Below are positions 12,940 through 24,293 of a DNA stretch of 64,000 bases, piece by piece. The stretch is from assembly GCA_026119935.1 (NCBI GenBank), contig JALRMH010000014.1, forward strand, positions 1-64,000, in the 5' to 3' direction. A model generated the notes under the pieces. That model made no database searches. It saw only the letters and a list, made by a program, of their open reading frames with translations, and was not told the DNA's origin. Position numbers and translations under genes: made by a program. Source of the DNA: Endothia cerciana (lineage: Eukaryota > Ascomycota > Sordariomycetes > Diaporthales > Cryphonectriaceae). Positions within the stretch are counted from its first letter, which is position 1. Every line of letters starts with the position of its first letter.

Positions 12940-13918
12940 ATGTCTAAGACTGCTGCCCAGGAGGAATTCGACGACTTGCTCGCCAGGAACAGTGCCGACC
13001 CCGACGACAACATCCACCCCGAGGACAGAGAAGAGGTCGCCCGTGAGCGAGAGCTACACGACGGGGACAACAGCGACGACGAGGAGGAACGGTTCCGCGC
13101 CGCAAAGATCGACGCCGCCATGCGTATGCCAGGGAACGACCGCCCGGTGCAGCTGCCGCCGGCCAGCTTCGACGCGGGGCGGGCGACGGGCGTCAAGGGC
13201 GTCATCGCCGACGCGCGCAGCTTCGAGAGGGCCAAGAAGTCCTCCAGGTGGGGCGAGAAGATGCGCAACGCCAGGAGGAGCGTCATCGGCCTGACCTCCA
13301 TGAAGATGGGCAGCGACAAGGGCAGCGACAAGAGCAGCGACAAGAGCAGCGACTCCGAGGAGCACAGCGGCGAGGAGGACGAGGAGCAGTTCCTGCGGCA
13401 GTGGCGCGAGTCGAGGCGGCGCGAGCTCGAGTCCGAGGACCGCTCGAGGGTGCGCAACCGGAGGACCAGCCCGAGCGTGCGGACGTATGGCCGCTTCGAG
13501 AAGGTCGATGCTATGGGCTACCTGGATGCCATCGAGAAGGTCTCGAGGGAAACGACCGTTGTCGTCTTCGTCTACGACCCCGAGGTATGTCGCTTCCCCC
13601 ATCCTCCCCCCCCCCCCCCCAAAAAAAAAGAAGGCCTCCAACAACGCACATTGCTGACCGCCGTGGCAGTCTGAGGTCTGCTCCCTGATCGAGTCCGCAC
13701 TGGGACCGCTGGTGTCGCAGAACCCGACCACCCGGTTCGTCAAGGTTCACTACGAGGAGATTGAGTTCGACAGCGCTGGTGTTCCTGCCGTGCTGGCATA
13801 TCGGAACCAGGGCGACCTGTTTGCCAATCTGACGGCCCTGATCGACATGATTCCCGAGGATGATGACTTCGACACCAGCTCATTGAGGAACCTGTTCCAG
13901 AAGCACGGCATCATCTGA
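12940..13918 (+). CDS. bdm-1: Phosducin-like protein (BDM-1/PhLP1 family)
   Basis: Cytosolic co-chaperone. Phosducin-like proteins work with the CCT chaperonin to fold G-beta and assemble it with G-gamma; in Cryphonectria the BDM-1 member is needed for G-beta to accumulate. There are two exons, 12940-13584 and 13670-13918, giving 297 residues. The N-terminal half is acidic and charged (DDNIHPEDREEV, DNSDDEEERFRAAKID). A low-complexity linker with repeated SDK/SS units follows near residues 125-145. The C-terminal thioredoxin-like phosducin domain includes TYGRFEKVDAMGYLDAIEKV, VVVFVYDP, RFVKVHYEEIEFD, GVPAVLAYRNQGDL and FQKHGII at the end. The intron falls inside the thioredoxin fold and carries a C13 then A9 run in place of a normal pyrimidine tract. 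The gene is linked to G-beta, its expected client. Confidence 0.93.
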
Positions 13919-16584
13919 ACGGATTGCGGAGGGGAAGGCACGGCGCACCTCTGCGCTGACCTCGACCACCACCCAACTACATCGCACCACTACAACCCAC
14001 CCCCCACCCCCCCCCAACACCTTCTCTCTCCGCTTCCCCATCCTCGGGCGGACAGCTCGCATTCCTGACGCGGAGGGCACAGAGGTACTTGAATCCAGGT
14101 GCCGGCCCGCGTCAGCTTCGACAACGTTGACCCGACGATCGGGGCTCCTCTGCTCTTTCACCTGATCTTCCTTGTGTATGATTGCGATGACCCTGATGAA
14201 CACGGCGTCACCTTGACTAGTTCATCCTAATGACTAAGCCTCCCTCAAGGGGCTAGGCTGTACGGAAAGCGTGCTGATAGGCGGCGCGTGTTTGCCGACG
14301 CTCAGCTGCATGTCTGGGAGCGTTGGGGACGAGAGACACGATGATAACGGATTATGACCTGGTCGCTCGTGAATCCTGGGATCGGGAGACCAGGACCCGT
14401 TCGCCCGGGGAGGGAGGATACGGCCGACCTGGGCCTGCCGCGCAGTCCGGGGCAGCCTCGCCGGAACAGGGCATGACGGGGGAGGCTCTCACGCGTATTC
14501 GTGGAAGGGGGGTACTTAGACAAGACAGGAGGTGATACCCAACACCGAGACAGTATGAAATACAGACAACCGAAGCCTGGAGTCCCGACGGCTTGGTACA
14601 ACAACTTCGGGTCCAACTACAGAGACAGGACCGCCTTCTGAGTGTGGAATGTGATCTGGACCTGAGACCTTTTCGCGGGAATCGTACCTAACCCAGCCTA
14701 GGCTGGCGGCGACCCCGTCCTTTAGGCCCTACTTTGTAAGCCTGTGCGTATCTGCGAACTCATAGTAGAGGCACTGAGGTAGGTTAGAGTGATAAGGCTG
14801 CTCTCTCCCCCCTGGGTCCGGGGTTTGACGATCGGTGGTAGCCTGCATCGTCTACTGCTTCACTATCTGTCATGACCGCGAGATGTCCCCATCACCCATT
14901 CCCCTCCGGCACCGCCAGAGCGATACGTCGATACGCGGCCCACAGGGCTGACGATAAGACGTGGGGTAATGACCCCTGGGTGGGGACCTGTCGGTCTCCC
15001 GCCTGAGCCCCACCATCGTGACCTCCTCTCCTAACAGAGCACCTGTTGCTCTGGCCGTGCCCCCCCCCCCCTTCCCCGCTAGACCTGATCTTAATGCCAT
15101 AGTGCGGCGCCGGCGGTGTTGAGCTCGACCTCGTGGAGGTGGTCGACGGGGGAGGGGGGGGGGCGGCGGTGAGGTTGAGGAGGCCTGGCTGACCCGGGCG
15201 GTGCAGGGTGTCTGTCGCTGGTATTTCATCGCAGCGCTGATGTGAAGCATATGCCAGTTGTTTGATGGGGTCTACTGCAGTCAATTAAACCACCCCCCCC
15301 CCCCAGCTCCTGCCGCTGCAGCCCCTCTGCGGTTGTGGGAACTGATCTATACCGTTTTCGGGAGGGGTCGGGCCCTCTAGGTTAGGGCCTCTACTACCCG
15401 TGGCAGGGCACTCACTCTCCGGTGAACACAGCGCCTGCCTGGTGAGAGTCATAGGCCTTTTGCACTATCAATGGCGGAAGCCCTTTCGGTCTTGAAGGCT
15501 TCCCCCTCCGTTCACCCGCCACTCTCCTGCAGCTCATCCGGATCTCGCCGTGACCTGACAACCCTGACCTCACAATCCCATCCCACCTCATCCTCCCCTC
15601 CCGGCCCATTTCTCCACTCTTCGATACTCTTGAGGGTCGAGAGGCGGTCCACCGTCTTTGACAACTCACACAAGCACACAACGACAGCCCTCGAGGACCC
15701 CGAGTGACAGCCGCCTTGCCCTCTCTCGCCCAGGCGAGGCATTATTCTCGACGCAGCCGAGCAAGCCGTAATTCGTCCGCCCCTTCTGACTGTGCCCCAT
15801 CTTCCCCCCCCCCCCCCCCTCCCCTTATAGGCTGGGCTGCCAGCTGGTCCATGGTTTCCCCACCTGAACCTGTCAAGCAGGGCAGCTTCAACAACGTCAG
15901 GGTCGCCAGGCAGCATCCCCATCCACAACGACAAGGCGACCAGGGCGACCAGTTCCCAGACAGGACCACAGCAGGCGGGCATCACTTATCTGTCAGTCGC
16001 GAGTTCATTTCCTTCTCCTCCTCCTCCTCCTCCTCCTCCTCCTCCTTGAGCTTTTGACACAGGGACTGTTGTCTATCAGCCAGGCCTTTCTCCCCCGTCC
16101 TCCGGGGTTGTTTTGCCCTGGCCTCCTCGGTCTGCCCAAGCTCCCTCCCTCCTTGTTCAGTCCTAGCGTAGCATGACCCATCCTCCTTTCAATGCCCCTC
16201 ACCCCGCCACACTTCGGTTCACCTCACTTCTGCCTCGGATACCTTTAGTATCAATATCTAGAAGACCCTCCCCCCCCCCCTCCGAATCCAAGTCGACACC
16301 TTACCGTCCCTTCCTGCATCTGTCCCAAGTTCACCCTGTCAACGCCTCGAGTCGTCGAGGTATGACGTGGATCCGCCGAGGCTGACATCTTCCCCTCCGT
16401 TATGGAACGACAGGCCGGCCGCCATCGCCCTCGATACAGTCAAGACAGCTCTCCTGCCGGAGGACACACGACACGGTCGGCTTCTGACGGCCCGGTCTCG
16501 AGCTCTGTGCCAACCCTACGATTTCCACGTCCGCAGGGCAGCCAACAGCTTGCCATCTGGGTATCGTCCAGCTCGCCCGACATC
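13919..16584. other. Intergenic region and likely leader of the next gene
   Basis: No recognisable gene. C homopolymers lie near 15060, 15293, 15807 and 16271. A CCT trinucleotide tract is at 16016-16047. The last few hundred bases are pyrimidine-rich and probably include the promoter. An in-frame upstream ATG at 16402 would extend the next protein by 61 residues. Confidence 0.55.
16016..16047. repeat. CCT trinucleotide microsatellite
   Basis: About ten CCT/TCC units in the noncoding region upstream of the 853-residue membrane protein. Confidence 0.92.
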
Positions 16585-19146
16585 ATGGCGTCCCCACCAC
16601 ATTCCCAAGACGACTCTGACCATAGCCTATCCGAGTCGACCTTCGAGTTCGTCCCTCGAGAGAACGAGGAGATCAGCAGCCAGGATGAGCGGACAGACTC
16701 CATGTCCGAGTCCCTCTCCGAGTTCGAGCGGTATCCCAACCCGGACGAGGTCCAGGCTTTCCGCGGCATAGACGACATGAGCACCAGTGCGGCCAGCACT
16801 ATGGCTACGGATTCTGAGTCCGAGTCCGAGCACGGTGCGGCGCATGAGGACGAGGACGAGGGCGAGGGCGGGGACGATGGTCACACTCGCTCCGAGCGGT
16901 CTTGCCCTCTGCCCGAGCGTCCAGACGCAGACGAGATTCTGCGGAGCTCTCTCGACCACACCACGTCGTTCCTCCCAGCCTCGAGCACGACCACCCCTGC
17001 CGGCCCCATCGAGTTCAGCGAGCCGGACGATGTTGACGTCCACATCGACAAGATCTCCGTCAAGCACACAGTCAGGGAGTTCAGTGAAGAGGAGGCCGCC
17101 GAGCTCTTTGATAGGGCGGGCTTGGGTGACGTGCCGAGTCGCGTGTCTGCTACTATCAGGCAGACCATGTCCCAGGGCTGCCTCTCCACCCGTGAGGCCT
17201 TCCGCGTCCTGTATGTCGGCGACGAGGCCCTGAAGGGCGAGATAATACTCAAGATCTCTCGTGCCATCACCTGCTCTTCCTCTGTCGACTACAACGCGAA
17301 CAAGGTCCTACGCCGGAACACCGAGGGCGTTTACAACATAGTGCCTGTCACGTTTGGGGCTCTCAAGGACCGAGATGTCGAGCTCATGGAGGCATCTGGT
17401 TTCCAGATCAAGGTGGAGACCTGCCTTGACGCGGAGAGGATTCCCATCGACTCGAGGTACTTCCGTGATGATATCATCTACTCCCTGACGGTCGACGGCG
17501 GCAACGGCGGCAAGAAGTACAAGTCAGTCCCCGCCGCCGGTCCCGAGGGGGCCCGTGTCCAGCCTGCGTGGACTCTGCCTCACATCGCTGTCTTCTTCTG
17601 CTCCGACGCCTATGATGGCGATGACATGTACAAAACCCAGCTTACGGCCTGGGAGTTCTGCCGTCGTCATGCTGTTCCCACCCTCTTCATCTCCGACGGC
17701 CCGGTCTTTGACGCTATCAACGGCCCTCTTGCCAGCCGCTGGCTGAACTACACGCATGAGCATGCCGTGTGCGTCTCGCTCGAGTCGAGGGGCTCAAAGG
17801 CAGAGCTGAGGTTCCCCATCGACCTGGACTCCTTTCTCGACATTGACAACCGTCAGATGAACCAGAACCTCGCCTACCTAACAGGGCTTCAGGAACCACT
17901 ACCGGCCGCCGATGAGAAGACGAGGGACACCATCTCATCGGGTGGGAGCGGACAAGAGCTGCCCGGTGGAGGGTCCATGGAGGGCTATAAGGCCTCGATC
18001 CGAAAGGCTGCGGATAAGCTCCTGCAGCCATGGGACCAAGACCGCTGTTACCGGTGGTCTGTGGTCATGTTCTGCATACTGGCTGCTCTGATGACCTATG
18101 TCGAGGTCATCGGGCCTTGCTATGCCCCTCCTTCCTCCGCCCCCGACTCTGCTCGCGTCCCGGCTGTGGATGCGCATTCCACGGCGGCTACTGCGACCAT
18201 TACCATCAGTCACACCTCAACGAAGACGATCAGGATTGCAGAGACGCCTTCCTTCGGAGGCCTTCTCTCTGATATTGCCCATACGGTGAGCCCAGAGGGG
18301 CCCAGGAGTACGGTCTGCTCTATTGAGCAGTACAGCAACAACGAGATCCTCCTCAAGCTCTCCTCCGGGACCAAAGAGACCTGGCTGGCCAAGGGGGCAA
18401 TCGGTGTTGATGTCTTCCGCGGTGACACCGCCATCCCGACGAAGTTGTCCAGCATCGACGAGGGTATCATCATCGAGATCCCGTACGAGGAGACGCACGG
18501 TATAGTGAATGTATCCATCATCACTACGCGGAAGCCCAAGATCAATAAGACCTTTGCAGTCGATTTCGGCCCAGATATCTTTGATAATCTCTACAAGGCC
18601 TTCGGGTCTGCTCAGGTCTTCTTCCAGGGCGTGGCCCAGAAGGCGGGCGTCACTGCCGACGGCGTATACAAACTGGTGGAGGGCAACTATGCCTCCGTCA
18701 TCGCTTCGGCCGACGAGCAGATCGTCGACAAGGCCGCCTCTTGGTGGGATTCGATCAAGGGCGCCAGCAAGTCTGCACAGGACTACTCCTCAAGGAAGGC
18801 CGAAGAGACCTACGACTGGCTGAGAGGCTCGATCCGCCCAGACGACGCCGTCGCATTCCTGAAAGACGTCCAGCAAATGGCCAAGGAGCAGCACCGGCAC
18901 GTCGAGGACTTCCGTGACGAGAGCGAGCTCGCCATCGTCAAGGCTCAGGTCGCCTCCAAGCTCTGGTGGCTCAGGATCCAGGGGCAGGCCGAGCAGTACG
19001 AGTCATATGAGCGCCAGGCTCGTAACTTCATGTCGAAGAAGCACTCCGAGATCGCCAAAGCGAAGAAGGCACGGCAGACCAAAGCTGATACTGCCAAATG
19101 CTTTCGCACTGGCGGCTGTAAGGACAAGGGACGCTGGGCGATCTAG
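16585..19146 (+). CDS. Conserved fungal single-span membrane protein, function unknown
   Basis: I do not recognise a named family. A single exon gives 853 residues from the ATG at 16585; an in-frame ATG at 16402 would give 914. I prefer the later start because it has a good context and opens the acidic Ser-rich segment (MASPPHSQDDSDHSLSEST). Residues 1-150 are highly acidic and probably disordered. About 160-440 look globular. A single hydrophobic span (WSVVMFCILAALMTYVEVIG) lies near 491-511. About 560-660 look beta-rich (YSNNEILLKLSSGTKETWLA). The final 190 residues are charged amphipathic helix ending KGRWAI. There is no signal peptide, so the acidic N-terminal part is probably cytosolic. 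A short motif FEFV at 20-23, flanked by Glu/Ser/Thr, fits an Atg8-interacting motif. Function is not assigned. Confidence 0.85.
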   Translation: MASPPHSQDDSDHSLSESTFEFVPRENEEISSQDERTDSMSESLSEFERYPNPDEVQAFRGIDDMSTSAASTMATDSESESEHGAAHEDEDEGEGGDDGHTRSERSCPLPERPDADEILRSSLDHTTSFLPASSTTTPAGPIEFSEPDDVDVHIDKISVKHTVREFSEEEAAELFDRAGLGDVPSRVSATIRQTMSQGCLSTREAFRVLYVGDEALKGEIILKISRAITCSSSVDYNANKVLRRNTEGVYNIVPVTFGALKDRDVELMEASGFQIKVETCLDAERIPIDSRYFRDDIIYSLTVDGGNGGKKYKSVPAAGPEGARVQPAWTLPHIAVFFCSDAYDGDDMYKTQLTAWEFCRRHAVPTLFISDGPVFDAINGPLASRWLNYTHEHAVCVSLESRGSKAELRFPIDLDSFLDIDNRQMNQNLAYLTGLQEPLPAADEKTRDTISSGGSGQELPGGGSMEGYKASIRKAADKLLQPWDQDRCYRWSVVMFCILAALMTYVEVIGPCYAPPSSAPDSARVPAVDAHSTAATATITISHTSTKTIRIAETPSFGGLLSDIAHTVSPEGPRSTVCSIEQYSNNEILLKLSSGTKETWLAKGAIGVDVFRGDTAIPTKLSSIDEGIIIEIPYEETHGIVNVSIITTRKPKINKTFAVDFGPDIFDNLYKAFGSAQVFFQGVAQKAGVTADGVYKLVEGNYASVIASADEQIVDKAASWWDSIKGASKSAQDYSSRKAEETYDWLRGSIRPDDAVAFLKDVQQMAKEQHRHVEDFRDESELAIVKAQVASKLWWLRIQGQAEQYESYERQARNFMSKKHSEIAKAKKARQTKADTAKCFRTGGCKDKGRWAI

Positions 19147-20185
19147 TAGGTTGGCCCTCACCACGTGTCTTTCAACATGCCATTTGGTCGGCTGCTGCCT
19201 TCACCGGGGGACGGCAAAGGGACGGCATACCACAGGGTTTTCATGGTCCATGATGGGGGACACCGGCGCCCCGGCTTGCTTTGGGATCTTGCTTTTTCTC
19301 TGCGCAGTGTTATGTGTCTTGAGAGTTGATATCGGCCTCCTACGACACCATCGCACTCCGCTTTCTATTAAACCCCCATCGCTTCAGGGAACGGACAGGG
19401 TCGCGTACAGTCGCGATACGCCAAGCAGTCTCATCGCCACACTCGTGCGGTACGGGACTGAGACGGGAAGGGAGGTTCACCCATTGTTTCTTGCTTATGT
19501 GCTGGAGAACGGTGAAAGAAGGATGGTCATGGTAAACCGGGAAGTGAAGTCATGGTTCTGAAGGGGAGGGAAGGGATTTTGCTGGACTATGTTTGCACCT
19601 CTTTTAGTTGACGAATACACTGTTATGCCTCCCACAAGCCATGCCTCACGGTCTACGGTGCCTGCTGTCTGATTAACCTCCTAGGTTGATAGAACAATGT
19701 ACATTGATCCATTTGACCTGGGTCTCCAAGGTGACATTGTGGGCCCTGGTGAATCTGCATTCTGGTCCGTGCGTTGCCTACTGTACCACCGGACCCCACC
19801 CTGAGTGCCTGACTGCCAGGCTCTGTCCGATGAGGGGCAGTGTTGGTGGCAGTTCTTCAACCTACATCTCCTCCTAACAGCAACCAACAACTGTTGATAC
19901 CCAAAGACCTGTGTCTGTCTCCAGTCCAAGGAAGAGCCCAGTACATCACCAGGTAAGCTCAGCTCTCGTCAAGACTCTTCCCCTCGGGATGCTTGATGGT
20001 GGTGCATCAAGCTTCCAGAAGCTTTGCTATCTCCCGCGTTCCAGGCACCCCCGCTAACGTAATTTTGGCCTTGTTTTTCCTAGGGTCCTGCGAAGCATCA
20101 TCAGATCACACCTCTCCCAACGACTTCTTTTTTTTTTCTTTCCCTTCTTTCCCCCTTCTTAAGACCTCACCTTCCGCCTGTCACG
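19147..20185. other. Intergenic region and RanBP1 leader with a leader intron
   Basis: No protein-coding gene seen. The right part looks like the 5' leader of the RanBP1 gene, with a probable leader intron listed separately and a T-rich stretch just upstream of the start codon. Confidence 0.6.
19953..20083 (+). other. Probable 5' leader intron of the RanBP1 gene
   Basis: Donor GTAAGC at 19953, a CGCTAAC branch-like site near 20052-20058 and acceptor TTTTTCCTAG ending at 20083 make a convincing 131-base intron about 100 bases upstream of the RanBP1 start codon. This is inferred from consensus signals only. Confidence 0.6.
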
Positions 20186-21376
20186 ATGTCGTCCGCCGAG
20201 AACGTTGAGAAGCCTGTTGAGGAGACCAAGCCTGAGGTATGTCAGAGCTCCACTTGCGCTGGGTTGTCGGCGTTGGTGCTGGTTCTATCGAGCCCCGCGT
20301 TGCTTGGGTGCGGCAGAGTCGCGCACCCTGACGATGGGGTATTGCCTGTCACCAGGCAACGACACCTGGCTGTCCAACCAAGCACGTGGCGCAAGAAGTT
20401 CGATGTCTCCATTGTGGCCAGCCTGAGCGGGAAGGACAACCTGATGCTGACCTTTTTTTTTTGGCTGTTCCAGGGTGCTGCCCCCGTCACCTCGTCCGCC
20501 GTCTTTTCCATGTTCGGTGGTGGCGCGAAGAAGGAGAAGAAGGACGACGATGAGGGCCGTGGCGATAACTCCGGTAGCGCTAAGGCCCAGCGCGATGCTG
20601 CTGCCGCTGCTAAGGAGGGCGACGAGGTGAGTTGGCCCTACAACCGAGTAGACTGCGGATGTCACAGCATGCGCAACAACGTCAGGTCGCTTTCTCGCCG
20701 AAGTACGTGTTGCTGACGCTTCTGCCTGTGCAGGAGGAGGCTCCCGAGTCCGAGGACGTCCACTTCGAACCTGTGATCCGCCTGACCGAGAAGGTCGAGA
20801 CCAAGACCAACGAGGAGTCCGAGGAGCAGCTCTTCAAGATGCGCGCCAAGCTCTTCGTCTTCAAGAAGGACACTCAGGAGTGGAAGGAGCGCGGCACCGG
20901 CGACGTCCGCCTGCTCAAGCACAAGGAGAACGGCAAGACCCGCCTGGTCATGCGCCGCGACAAGACCCTCAAGGTCTGCGCCAACCACTACAGTACGTAC
21001 ACGGCTACCAGAGCTCCGGTCGGGAGACTGTGTGGTGCGGCGGGGCTAATGTATGTGGTGTAGTCGTCCCCGAGATGAAGCTGTCCCCCAACGTCGGCTC
21101 TGACCGATCCTGGGTGTGGAACGCCGCTGCTGATGTCAGCGAGGGCGAGCCCGAGGCTTGCACTCTGGCCATCCGCTTCGCCAACTCCGAGAGTAAGTAT
21201 CTCGTCGCCCGGGGCCTGTTCTTTATGCATGTGCTGATCGGTCTCTAGACGCCAACCTCTTCAAGGACGCTTTCATCAAGGCGCAGAAGGAGAACGAGGA
21301 GCTTTTCAACGCCGGCGCTGCTGCCGAGACCGAGGAGAAGAAGGTCGAGGAGACGAAGGCGGCTGAGGCTGCTTAG
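20186..21376 (+). CDS. RanBP1: Ran-binding protein 1 (RanBD1 domain)
   Basis: Cytosolic Ran-GTP binding protein that assists RanGAP-driven GTP hydrolysis and release of transport factors after nuclear export (yeast Yrb1). Five exons, 20186-20236, 20474-20626, 20734-20992, 21064-21192 and 21249-21376, give 239 residues with all phases consistent. Residues 1-70 are acidic and Ala/Lys-rich. The RanBD1 domain covers about 75-205 with family motifs VHFEPVIRL, LFVFKKDTQEWKERGTGDVRLL, TRLVMRRDKTLKVCANH, SDRSWVWNAAADVSEGEPE and IRFANSENANLFKDAF. A charged Glu/Lys tail rich in ETEEKKVEETK follows. The length matches fungal RanBP1 and no residue of the domain core seems lost. Confidence 0.95.
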
Positions 21377-24293
21377 AGAGACTGGGTCGTTTGTCACCAC
21401 CCCAGTGCGTGCTGAGGCGTCCTGAAGGCGCAACGACAGGACACACCACAACGCGAGCTCGTCCTCGGCGTCATGGAATACCCCCCTTCATCCACATGCA
21501 ACATCACACTACCCATCGCGAACATCCCGACACAGCACCATCAAATCCCCAAGACTCCCCCCAACAACAAACACCAACACCCCCCTTAGATAGCCCTCCA
21601 TCGAAGACAGATGGATCGAAAAGGATGGACACGCCCCGCCCACTTTGATCTGCGAGACGCGCGAGTAGTTCCTACGGATCCGAGGCCGTCGAGTGGCGAC
21701 CTCTCTCTACCCGCACTTGGATCGATCGAGCTGGGTGTCTCCCTTGCGGTCACCAGTCACAACATCAAACCCCCCCCCCCCTTCCCCCCCAGACCTAGCG
21801 AGGGAAAACCGCGGGTTGGTCGTGTGGTCATGCAAGAAGTGGCAGGATGAGCGAGGGAGCCATAGAGGAAGAAGAGCACAGTATAATGAAATGCGGTCAT
21901 GATGCAAGGAAAGCCAGTTCAAGCACCGCATGTGGATATTTGGATTTGTGTCTTTGGTCCTGGCATTCCCGGGTAGCGTTGACGAGGTGGTTTTCGTAGA
22001 TAGATCAAGCCCCGATGGGTATTTCTGCCCCTTGGCCTGCGTTCGTTGTTAACGTCCTGGTGATGAATGTATGTCGTGCCGCTGGCTCTCTGCCCCACCC
22101 CCCAACAAAGGGTCGCTCGTTACACCGTGCTTTCACGGGGTGGGTGGCTGCCCGGCAGGTCGGCGTACTGCCGGCCAAGGATATTAGAGTCCCGGATATT
22201 CTTGTGCGAGGACGACGTGGCTCTCGAGGTGCGCGACCCCTTCCACCCCGCCCGGGGGACCCGTCAGAGACACTGCCGGTGCCCTGGCCTATCGTGACTA
22301 TGGCGAGATGTATATGTGTGGGTCAATGGAGTAGCAATAACCCCCTCACTGCCTAGACGTCCCGACAGCCCATACCAATCCGCAGCGCACCTTGGGGAGG
22401 AACCCGTCAGCCCCCCACCAGGGCTGGACCAGCCAGGTCTTTTCGGGGGTGGTTATATAGCGTCCTCATCATGGTTGATGTGCCTCCGGTCTTCCTCCTG
22501 GGTGGCCGTCTAGACATGACAAACCACCTTGCGGCCGGTGTGAGCGCTCGTGGATAGTGTGCCTGCTTTGTCTAATATCCGGGGTTGGCCTGGACCGGGC
22601 CTCCCGAGGTCTCTGTGGAACTTGGATTCGGGAAGGGCAACACCTGGGTTTTCCTCCTCGGGTCTGCTTCGGCCGGCGTATGTAATAGCCGCCCAGGACC
22701 GCCGCCTGCGCCGACAGTCCACACGCATCCCAGCCAACGGCTAGTGGTGAAAGCTTCGGCGGTCCTCGGTATATCCGTATATCGACCACGGATGGGTCCC
22801 TGCTCCCTCCTGCGGGGAAGGGCACAGGAGGACCCTGGAGATGCCTGCTCTCAAACAAGATTACCCTCTGAACAGGGCATTGCGGGCCAGTAGACGCAGT
22901 GACTGCCACACATAGATGTGCTGGCCTAGGATGTCAGGCTGAGTGGTCATCAGGTCTATGGGCCCTGCTGTGAGCTGTCATGTGAGAAGGGGCGGTAGCA
23001 AGCAGACTTGGACGGGTCACCATGTCAGTCTCGGAGGGTCTGCTGGAGCACTCACTGGGAAAGCATTATGTCCTAGTCGGCACGGGTCTGTTTAGCCAAT
23101 CAATACCGAGTTGTTCTGTTTACAAGTATTCAAGACCTAAGGGCTATAGGGTACATGGAAATAAAGCTTCAACTAACAAGTTCGACTTTTGAGCTTGTAT
23201 GACTCCGAAAGGTACACTCAATTTTCTAAGAGTACACGAGAGGTCTTTTCCTCAGACGGGTTGTATATATGGCTTGACTTGAAGCTACTCTGTCTTCGTG
23301 AGATGTGATAGGCCAATGGGTTCCGATCCTGTTCTTGTTGTGAACCTGTGATGCTGGGCCTGTGTCCCTTGCCCGGTGCACCATTCCTGAGCCTAAGCAC
23401 ATATGGAGACCCAATGAAGACACCATCTCCTCCCAGGATATCCAAGGTGGAGACAGGGGCCCCGAGGTATAGTGGGCTGCATTGTGTATTGTCTTGGTCC
23501 ATAGTTCTGTGCTTTGCTTGAGTCCTAACCAGGCTCGGAGTCCAAAGGCTTCCGCCGCGAACCTTTTGGGACAATGGCAGGGAGAACAAGCACGGTGATG
23601 GTGCCTGCAGTTGAACTTCTATCATATACCAGACGAATTATTCGGCAAAAACCTTCTTATGCTGAGGTTAGGGGTTGGAGATCTGCCCCAGAAATCTCTT
23701 GCAAAAGATTCCGCCGGCGTCGAGAGGGTAGCTAGAAGATTCACTGCGAGAATTTGAAGCCCTCGCCGCAGGAGAGAGAAGATTCCCCGTGGAAGCTACA
23801 TATTTCTCTTGAAGAAACCAGAAGATTCGGTGCAATAGCCAGAAGTTTCGCCAGAGAGCCTTGGCCACCCCCCCAGCTGACGGGTCTGTGGTCTATATAA
23901 CGACGCACTGAAGTTCAGCCTCGCATACAGATGTTCCCTCTGGATAGAGACATCGCAAGTCTCAAGAGCAGCGGACCGACAAGCCCTCAGCAGCGCTGGT
24001 GGCTCCTTGCTGCCGAGGGTCCCCGGGCCTCCAAGTTCACGCCCTCAATGGTGTAGTGGTCGGTCCACTATAGCTGGTGGTCATGTGCTGAGGCATATGA
24101 GGACTGGAGGTCTTGTTCCTGAAGGTACAGGCTAGAGCTGGATGGGGCTAGCTGATCTGGTAATTAGCCTGATCTTTGTCACCACGACAACCCCAATAGT
24201 GCCTGTGGTCAACACCAAGGGTGTCACGTGCCCGCTAACAAGCTGCCTGGCGCCACACTACACCGCCACACCAACACCGCCCATTCCGCCACC
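21377..24293. other. Intergenic region, no recognised gene
   Basis: After the RanBP1 stop the sequence holds a C run near 21773 and no recognisable coding region. The part from 22.9 to 24.0 kb is less GC-rich than the genes and has only short open frames. A TGGTGTAGTGGT string at 24049-24060 resembles a tRNA box A but no tRNA folds there. Confidence 0.55.

Noticed and set aside
24041..24075. Possible tRNA at the TGGTGTAGTGGT string
   Set aside because: No anticodon arm, T-arm or acceptor pairing could be found downstream.
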